The position numbers were made by a program, and so were the translations under genes. A model generated the notes under the pieces. The model saw only the letters and a list, made by a program, of their open reading frames with translations. It was not told the origin of the DNA and did not search any database. This document shows positions 14,933 to 20,243 of a stretch of 20,243 bases of DNA, piece by piece (positions within the stretch are counted from its first letter, which is position 1; every line of letters begins with the position of its first letter). The stretch is taken from contig JAYEFQ010000042.1 of NCBI GenBank assembly GCA_034658655.1, positions 1-20,243 of the forward strand. Reading direction: 5' to 3'. The DNA comes from JAQIBY01 sp034658655. GTDB taxonomy: Bacteria; Bacteroidota; Bacteroidia; Bacteroidales; ML635J-15.

Positions 14933-17900
14933 ATGAGTAAAACAAAGAAATTTATGACTTGCGAAGGAAACATGGCAGCAGCACACGTTGCTTACATGTT
15001 TAGCGAAGTCGCTTGTATTTATCCAATTACCCCTTCATCTGATATGGCAGAATATGTTGATCAGTGGGCTGCAAACGGAAGAAAAAATATTTTTAATCAA
15101 ACCGTTCAGGTTGAAGAAATGCAATCAGAAGCCGGTGCTGCCGGCGCTGTTCATGGTTCGCTTCAGGCTGGTGCTTTGACATCAACTTTTACAGCATCTC
15201 AGGGACTGTTACTGATGATTCCTAATATGTATAAAATTTCCGGTGAATTATTGCCGGGCGTTTTTCATGTCTCTGCGCGTAGTGTTGCTGCACAGGCACT
15301 CTCAATTTTTGGTGATCACAGTGATGTTATGAGCTGCCGTATGACTGGTTTTGGAATGCTTGCAACAGGTAGTGTTCAGGAGATTATGGATCTCGCTCCG
15401 ATTGCACATCTTGCTTCAATTAAAACCCGTATTCCATTCTTACATTTCTTTGATGGTTTCCGTACTTCACACGAAATACAAAAAGTTGAGTATTTCGAAA
15501 ACGAAGATCTGGCAAAACTGCTTGATATGGATAAAATACAGAAATTCAGAGATAATTCTTTAAATCCTGAAAATGCTGTAACACGTGGTACTGCACAAAA
15601 TCCTGACGTATATTTCCAATCACGTGAGGTGGTTAACAATTTTTATGATGAAATTCCTGATATCGTAGAGTCATATATGCAGGAAATTTCTGAAATGACA
15701 GGTCGTGAGTATCATCCTTTTGGATATTACGGTGCGAAAGATGCTGAACATGTTGTGATTGCAATGGGTTCTGTAACTGATACTTTACGTGAAGTTGTTG
15801 ATAATCTTGTTGAAAAAGGAGAGAAAATTGGGATGATTGCTGTTCATCTTTATCGCCCTTTCTCTGCCAAATATTTCTTAAAAGCAATGCCAGATACAGT
15901 CAAACGTATTGCTATACTTGATCGCACAAAAGAGATTGGTGCCGAAGGTGAACCATTATATCTTGATGTGAAAAATATTTATTATGGTAGAGAACATCAA
16001 CCATTAATCGTTGGTGGACGCTATGGATTGTCTTCAAAAAATACAACGCCTGCAATGTTAATCGGTGTGTATGATAATTTAAAAATGGATGAACCGAAAA
16101 ATGGCTTTACCGTGGGTATTGTTGATGATGTTTCTTTTAAATCATTGCCATTAACTCCTGAGGTTTCTGTTGCTCCTGAAGGAACTTACGAAGCTAAATT
16201 CTTTGGATTAGGTTCTGATGGTACCGTTGGTGCAAACAAAAATAGCATCAAAATTATTGGTAACACAACTGATAAATTCTGTCAGGCTTATTTTGCATAT
16301 GATTCTAAAAAATCTGGCGGATTTACTGCGTCTCACCTTCGTTTCGGTGATCAGCCGATTCGTTCCCCATATTTGATAACAACTCCTGATTTTGTAGCAT
16401 GTCACGTGCCCGTATATCTTGATCGTTACGATATGTTGCGTGGAATTAAAGACGGTGGAACTTTCCTTTTGAATTCAATTTGGGATATAGAAGAAACTAA
16501 AAAACGTTTGCCGGACAATATGAAAAAAGTTCTGGCTGAGAAAAATATCAAATTTTATATTATCAATGCAACAGAAATTGCTGAAGAAATTGGACTTGGA
16601 AATCGTACCAATACAATTATGCAGTCTTCATTTTTTAAGATTTCTGAAGTGATTCCTTACGACAAAGCGGTTGATGAAATGAAGAAAATGATTGTGAAAT
16701 CATTTGGTCGTAAAGGGGAAGATGTTGTTAACATGAATAATAAAGCGGTTGACCGTGGTGGTGATGTGACCAAAGTTGAAATACCAGCTGAATGGAAAAC
16801 AATTGATGCTGATAAATTCCATCCAATATCAGATGAAGATGCACCTGAGTTTGTTAAAACCGTTGCCGATGTTATGAATGCTCAAATGGGAGATGATTTG
16901 CCCGTTTCAGCTTTTAAAGGTCGTGAAGACGGAACATTTCCTGCTGGAACAACGAAATGGGAAAAACGCGGTGTCGCTGTGAATGTCCCTGAATGGATAG
17001 AAGATAACTGTATCCAGTGTAATCAATGTGCTTATGTTTGTCCTCATGCTGCAATTCGTCCATTCCTTCTTACTGAAGAAGAACTCGAAAATGCACCAAA
17101 AGATACCCGTGCAATTCAAGGCATAGGAAAAACTAAAGAATATAAATTTGTCATGCAGGTAAGCCCACTGGATTGTACTGGTTGTGGGAGTTGTGTGGAT
17201 GTTTGTCCTTCAAAAACTAAGTCTCTTGAAATGAAACCGATTGGAACACAAAAGGAAGAAGCGGATCGTTTCAAATATATGGATGAAATAGTGGGTTACA
17301 AAGATACGGTATTGCCGAAAGAAAAATCAGTTAAAAACTCACAGTTTGCTCAACCATTGTTTGAGTTCTCCGGTGCATGTGCAGGTTGTGGTGAAACACC
17401 ATATATTAAAGCAATTACTCAGCTCTTTGGTGAGCGTATGATTGTTGCCAATGCGACGGGGTGTTCTTCAATTTACGGTGGTTCTGCTCCAAGTACCCCA
17501 TATGCCACAAATTATAAATCAGGAAAAGGTGTTGCATGGGCAAATTCATTGTTCGAAGACAATGCTGAGTATGGTTTCGGTATAGCAACTGGTATTGAGA
17601 AAATCCAAGAGAAAATTAAAATTTGGATTGAAGAAGCCAACTGGGATGCTGATACAAAAGCCCTCGGAGAAAAATGGATTGTTTCTATGAAAGATGCTGA
17701 TGCATCTGAAGTAGCAAGTGCTGAATTGCTCGATAAATTAGAGGGCATGAAAGATGAAGCAGCTAAGCAGATTGTGAAGCACAAACAATATCTCATAAAA
17801 AAATCTGTATGGATTATTGGAGGTGACGGTTGGGCTTATGATATTGGTTATGGCGGACTTGACCACGTGATTGCAAGTGGTAAAGATGTCAATATTCTTG

Positions 17901-18454
17901 TGCTTGATACCGAGGTCTATTCCAATACAGGTGGACAGGCATCGAAATCAACTCCGGTTGGTGCAGTTGCTAAATTTGCTGCCAGTGGAATGAAAAATCG
18001 TAAAAAAGACCTCGGCGCAATGGCCATGACTTATGGTAGCGTTTATGTTGCTCAAGTTTCAATGGGTGCTAGTCAAAATCAGTATTTCAAAACAATTAAA
18101 GAAGCTGAAGCATATCCGGGACCATCCGTAATTATTGCATATGCTCCTTGTATTAGCCACGGATTGAAACTCGGTATGGGGAAAGTTCAGCTCGAAGAAG
18201 ATCTCGCAGTTAAATCAGGATATTGGCATAATTATCGTTACAATCCATTGTTGGAAAAAGAAGGTAAAAATCCATTCCAACTTGATAGTAAAGAACCAGA
18301 TTGGTCTAAATTCCAAGATTTTATTAACGGTGAGGTGCGTTATTCTTCTCTTGTGAAAACATTCCCTGAAGAAGCAGAGCGCTTGTTTAAAATTGTTGAA
18401 GAAGATGCAAAATTGAGATATAGATATTATACCAGACTTGCAAATCAAGAATAA
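14933..18454 (+). CDS. nifJ: Pyruvate:ferredoxin (flavodoxin) oxidoreductase, fused single-chain type
   Basis: 1173 residues, normal for the fused enzyme that converts pyruvate and CoA to acetyl-CoA and CO2 while reducing ferredoxin or flavodoxin. In order: the pyrimidine-binding N-terminal domain (IYPITPSSDMAEYVDQWA at about 28-46); the gamma/CoA-binding domain; and two 4Fe-4S ferredoxin motifs, C693-x2-C696-x2-C699-x3-C703 and C748-x2-C751-x2-C754-x3-C758. Next come the cysteines of the proximal cluster (C816, C819, C844) and the thiamine-diphosphate site GDGWAYDIGYGG (964-975) with SNTGGQASKSTP around residue 1000. All cofactor residues look intact. It is monocistronic and ends at a strong hairpin. 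It supports fermentative or anaerobic metabolism. Confidence 0.97.
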   Translation: MSKTKKFMTCEGNMAAAHVAYMFSEVACIYPITPSSDMAEYVDQWAANGRKNIFNQTVQVEEMQSEAGAAGAVHGSLQAGALTSTFTASQGLLLMIPNMYKISGELLPGVFHVSARSVAAQALSIFGDHSDVMSCRMTGFGMLATGSVQEIMDLAPIAHLASIKTRIPFLHFFDGFRTSHEIQKVEYFENEDLAKLLDMDKIQKFRDNSLNPENAVTRGTAQNPDVYFQSREVVNNFYDEIPDIVESYMQEISEMTGREYHPFGYYGAKDAEHVVIAMGSVTDTLREVVDNLVEKGEKIGMIAVHLYRPFSAKYFLKAMPDTVKRIAILDRTKEIGAEGEPLYLDVKNIYYGREHQPLIVGGRYGLSSKNTTPAMLIGVYDNLKMDEPKNGFTVGIVDDVSFKSLPLTPEVSVAPEGTYEAKFFGLGSDGTVGANKNSIKIIGNTTDKFCQAYFAYDSKKSGGFTASHLRFGDQPIRSPYLITTPDFVACHVPVYLDRYDMLRGIKDGGTFLLNSIWDIEETKKRLPDNMKKVLAEKNIKFYIINATEIAEEIGLGNRTNTIMQSSFFKISEVIPYDKAVDEMKKMIVKSFGRKGEDVVNMNNKAVDRGGDVTKVEIPAEWKTIDADKFHPISDEDAPEFVKTVADVMNAQMGDDLPVSAFKGREDGTFPAGTTKWEKRGVAVNVPEWIEDNCIQCNQCAYVCPHAAIRPFLLTEEELENAPKDTRAIQGIGKTKEYKFVMQVSPLDCTGCGSCVDVCPSKTKSLEMKPIGTQKEEADRFKYMDEIVGYKDTVLPKEKSVKNSQFAQPLFEFSGACAGCGETPYIKAITQLFGERMIVANATGCSSIYGGSAPSTPYATNYKSGKGVAWANSLFEDNAEYGFGIATGIEKIQEKIKIWIEEANWDADTKALGEKWIVSMKDADASEVASAELLDKLEGMKDEAAKQIVKHKQYLIKKSVWIIGGDGWAYDIGYGGLDHVIASGKDVNILVLDTEVYSNTGGQASKSTPVGAVAKFAASGMKNRKKDLGAMAMTYGSVYVAQVSMGASQNQYFKTIKEAEAYPGPSVIIAYAPCISHGLKLGMGKVQLEEDLAVKSGYWHNYRYNPLLEKEGKNPFQLDSKEPDWSKFQDFINGEVRYSSLVKTFPEEAERLFKIVEEDAKLRYRYYTRLANQE

Positions 18455-18475
18455 TTTTAAAAAATACTCATATAG

Positions 18476-18506
18476 AAAAGCCGTTTGCATTGCAGACGGC
18501 TTTTTT
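18476..18506 (+). terminator. Rho-independent terminator of nifJ
   Basis: AAAAGCCGT, a TGCA-containing apex, and ACGGCTTTT form a long stem (GCCGTTTGCA against TGCAGACGGC with one G-U pair), followed by TTTTTT at 18501-18506. It begins 21 bases after the nifJ stop. The -33 region of the next gene's promoter lies within the hairpin. Confidence 0.92.
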
Positions 18507-18520
18507 CTTTTCTATCTTTG
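18490..18520 (+). promoter_or_regulatory. Promoter of the M48 protease gene, overlapping the nifJ terminator
   Basis: TTG at 18490-18492 and TATCTTTG at 18513-18520 (an exact TAnnTTTG match) are spaced by 20 bases, the usual Bacteroidota arrangement. The predicted transcript starts around 18525, just before ATG 18538. This rules out translation starts further upstream. Confidence 0.6.
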
Positions 18521-18537
18521 TCAAAAAGATACGAATT

Positions 18538-19791
18538 ATGATAAGCCCAGAACTTATTTTTGCAATTATATTAATCATCCTTTTTGCCGATTTCTTGTTT
18601 GGCAAGTGGATATCCATTTTGAATTATCGCTGGCGCAAGAAACCTGTCCATGAATCAGTGAACGATGTGTATGATAAGGAGGCATATCAGAAGTTTCAGG
18701 ATTACAGCCGTGCAAATTTCAAAACAGGGCTTTTGTCATCTGTCATAATGTTTTTACTTACAATTGCCATGTTTGTTTTCGAAGGTTTTGCATGGATAGA
18801 TGGAATATTAAGACAGTATTTTGATTCTGAAATTACCTTGGCAATATCTTTTTTTGCCGTAATCGGAATCGCTACTTTTATTATATCGCTACCATTCTCA
18901 ATTTATGATACTTTCGTGATTGAGGAAAAATTTGGATTTAATAAAATGACCGTAAAAACGTTCATTTTTGACACCATCAAATCAATTGGTATGAGTGCTA
19001 TTATTGGTGGAGGGCTTTTAGCACTTATTGTGTTAATTTATCAGGCTACAGCTGAGTGGTTTTGGCTTCTGGCATGGATTATTATTACAGGGTTCTCGAT
19101 TTTTATGGCGGAGTTTTATTCCAGTATAATTGTTCCCCTGTTTAATAAGCAAACCCCCTTGGAAGATGGTAGTTTAAAAACTAAAATTTCAAATTTTGCT
19201 CAAAAAGCAGGGTTTAGGTTGGATAATGTCTTTGTTATTGATGGTTCAAAGCGGTCAACCCGTGCTAATGCATATTTTACCGGTTTGGGAAAAAAGAAAC
19301 GAATTATCTTATATGATACCTTAATTAATGATTTTGAAGAGGATGAAATTGTTTCAGTCTTAGCCCATGAAATCGGACACTTTAAAAAGCATCATATCCG
19401 TAAATCCTTATTGATTTCTATTGTAAATACAGGTTTTATGCTGTTTGTTTTTGGATTGTTTCTTGAGCAGGACATATTTGCTCAGGCACTTGGCGTGGAC
19501 AAAGCGAGCTTTCATATTGGGGCCATTGGATTTGCTGTTCTGTATTCTCCATTATCTGAAATTATTGGCATATTGATGTCTGCATTTTCTAGGAAAAATG
19601 AGCGGGAAGCCGATGCATTTGCTGCTGAATATGGAAAAGGAGAGGGGCTGATTTCTGCTCTGAAAAAATTGTCCGCTAAAAATCTGTCGAATTTAACACC
19701 GCATCCACTAATGGTAAAGTTGTCTTACTCACATCCTCCAGTTGCTGAAAGGATACAATGCCTAAGTTTGAAAAATAAAAGCAAACAATAG
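18538..19791 (+). CDS. M48-family zinc metallopeptidase, CAAX prenyl protease 1 (Ste24)-like
   Basis: 417 residues from ATG 18538. A TTG 48 bases upstream extends the open frame but lies inside the nifJ terminator and ahead of the promoter, so it is rejected as a start. The N-terminal half holds about five membrane helices (Peptidase_M48_N). The zinc site is HEIGH at 277-281, with the third ligand E357 in NEREADAFAA. Two more hydrophobic helices lie between them. This is the Ste24/HtpX-like layout with the active site facing the cytoplasm. Bacterial members are thought to act in membrane-protein quality control; CAAX processing itself is unlikely in bacteria. It stands alone after nifJ. Confidence 0.93.
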   Translation: MISPELIFAIILIILFADFLFGKWISILNYRWRKKPVHESVNDVYDKEAYQKFQDYSRANFKTGLLSSVIMFLLTIAMFVFEGFAWIDGILRQYFDSEITLAISFFAVIGIATFIISLPFSIYDTFVIEEKFGFNKMTVKTFIFDTIKSIGMSAIIGGGLLALIVLIYQATAEWFWLLAWIIITGFSIFMAEFYSSIIVPLFNKQTPLEDGSLKTKISNFAQKAGFRLDNVFVIDGSKRSTRANAYFTGLGKKKRIILYDTLINDFEEDEIVSVLAHEIGHFKKHHIRKSLLISIVNTGFMLFVFGLFLEQDIFAQALGVDKASFHIGAIGFAVLYSPLSEIIGILMSAFSRKNEREADAFAAEYGKGEGLISALKKLSAKNLSNLTPHPLMVKLSYSHPPVAERIQCLSLKNKSKQ

Positions 19792-19845
19792 ATTGGGTTA
19801 TACTTCTAAATATTGAATATAATAAATCTTTTTTGTTAGTTATAA

Positions 19846-20058
19846 ACGAGTTATAGCCAATTGGAAAGAGCTATAGTTGCAAATGATAAGTTAAATTGAT
19901 ATTTTTGAAAAAATATAATGCTCAGGATAATTTTTTTAGTGGCAGATAAGTTTGAAAAAATATTTCATAGACCTGTTGATTTAGTAACTGATAAATCTCT
20001 TTCAAATCCTTTTTTTATTGATTCTGTTAATCAAACAAAAACTCTTATTTATGGATAA
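19846..20058 (+). pseudogene. Decayed MntA-type nucleotidyltransferase (MNT) antitoxin gene
   Basis: The last 46 codons (ATG 19918 to TAA 20056-20058) encode a tail typical of MNT antitoxins: FEKIFHRPVDLVTDKSLSN, then PFFIDSVNQTKTLIYG. The preceding family sequence is split over other frames. A frame shifted by one base reads KKYNAQDNF (about 19908-19934) and reaches a run of seven Ts (19931-19937). Removing one T there would join it to LVADKFEKIF. Further up, IDIFEK (19895-19912) and ERAIVANDKLN (19864-19896) appear in yet other frames, and the first contains an in-frame stop nearby. The nucleotidyltransferase GSxxRG/DxD catalytic core is therefore not intact. The stop overlaps the HepT start by 8 bases, the usual mntA-hepT junction. 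Active MntA neutralises HepT by polyadenylylating or AMPylating it. Confidence 0.72.
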
Positions 20059-20224
20059 TAAGATTAATAAACAACTTTTCGACATAAAAGAGTCGGTCGA
20101 TTTAATTAAAAATTATCTTGGCGAAAAACGGGATTTCAATGTTTATAAAAGCGATAAAATGCTTCGAAAACTCGCACTACGCATAGCTCAACCGTTAGGC
20201 ATAATTTCGTTATTAACGGTATAA
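20051..20224 (+). pseudogene. Truncated HepT-like (DUF86, HEPN) toxin gene
   Basis: From ATG 20051 the 57-residue product begins MDNKINKQLFDIKESVDLIK and runs to DKMLRK, matching the first 40 or so residues of HepT/DUF86 proteins, which are about 110 residues long. After K41 or so (near base 20172) the sequence departs from the family, which continues with an RAVERELEIIGEA-like stretch, and it stops at 20224. The C-terminal HEPN RNase motif (R-X4-6-H) and the AMPylated tyrosine are absent, so no toxin activity is expected. No other frame restores the missing part. A TTG 33 bases upstream extends the frame but lies inside the mntA remnant, so ATG 20051 is preferred. The break coincides with an attC-like sequence, suggesting rearrangement. 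Confidence 0.68.
20184..20220 (+). repeat. attC-like right end with 7-bp inverted repeat
   Basis: TAGCTCAACCGTTAGGC (20184-20200) ends in GTTAGGC, which fits the integron core GTTRRRY, and resembles the right-hand end of known attC sites. ACCGTTA (20191-20197) and TAACGGT (20214-20220) form a perfect inverted repeat around 16 bases. No matching left-hand core (such as GCCTAAC) was found in the preceding 200 bases, so this is a partial or degenerate site, or a different repeat altogether. Confidence 0.3.
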
Positions 20225-20243
20225 ATTAATTTTTATGAAGTAA

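Noticed and set aside
18490..18537. Upstream TTG start that would add 16 residues to the M48 protease
   Set aside because: It lies in the nifJ terminator hairpin and upstream of the predicted transcription start; ATG 18538 gives the usual family N-terminus.
20018..20050. TTG start extending the HepT-like frame upstream
   Set aside because: The extension lies inside the antitoxin remnant, and family members start at the MDxK sequence encoded from 20051.

Overview
The window reads as a chromosomal segment of a Bacteroidota bacterium, probably in or near the Bacteroidales/Marinilabiliales. It is AT-rich, its genes lack Shine-Dalgarno sequences, and several promoters show the phylum-type -7 element TAnnTTTG. 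The gene content fits too: dnaA, a fused pyruvate:ferredoxin oxidoreductase, LOG/SiaB/SiaC, an HME-type RND efflux operon and a Ste24-type M48 protease. NifJ points to an anaerobic or facultative life style. No rRNA, tRNA, CRISPR array or insertion sequence was seen.

Layout: the last 25 codons of an unidentified gene (3-80). Then a leftward, translationally coupled operon for a LOG-family hydrolase, a SiaB-type kinase and its SiaC phosphoprotein (1579 down to 143). Next is a gene-free, very AT-rich 670-bp stretch holding repeated TTATTAACA motifs, a perfect 12-bp dyad and DnaA-box-like sites in front of dnaA (2251-3678); it is a candidate origin or dnaA control region. After a strong UUCG-loop terminator comes a four-gene overlapping operon (3767-6588): EamA transporter, IMPACT/YigZ protein, LPLAT-like acyltransferase and omega-amidase. 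It runs tail-to-tail into a hybrid sensor kinase (8323-6569, minus strand).

Divergent from the kinase is a three-gene heavy-metal-type RND tripartite efflux operon (8450-13977: TolC-like channel, lipoprotein adaptor, CusA/CzcA-type pump), meeting a leftward beta-barrel protein gene at shared stop bases. Then nifJ (14933-18454) and an M48 CAAX-type protease (18538-19791). The -33 region of the protease promoter lies inside the nifJ terminator hairpin.

The last 400 bases hold what looks like the wreck of a MntA-HepT (nucleotidyltransferase/HEPN) toxin-antitoxin pair. The antitoxin gene is broken by frameshifts. The toxin gene loses family similarity after about 42 residues, exactly where a sequence resembling the right-hand end of an integron attC site begins. 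The most interesting points are this relic, the LOG-siaB-siaC operon without a visible phosphatase or diguanylate cyclase, and the motif cluster upstream of dnaA.
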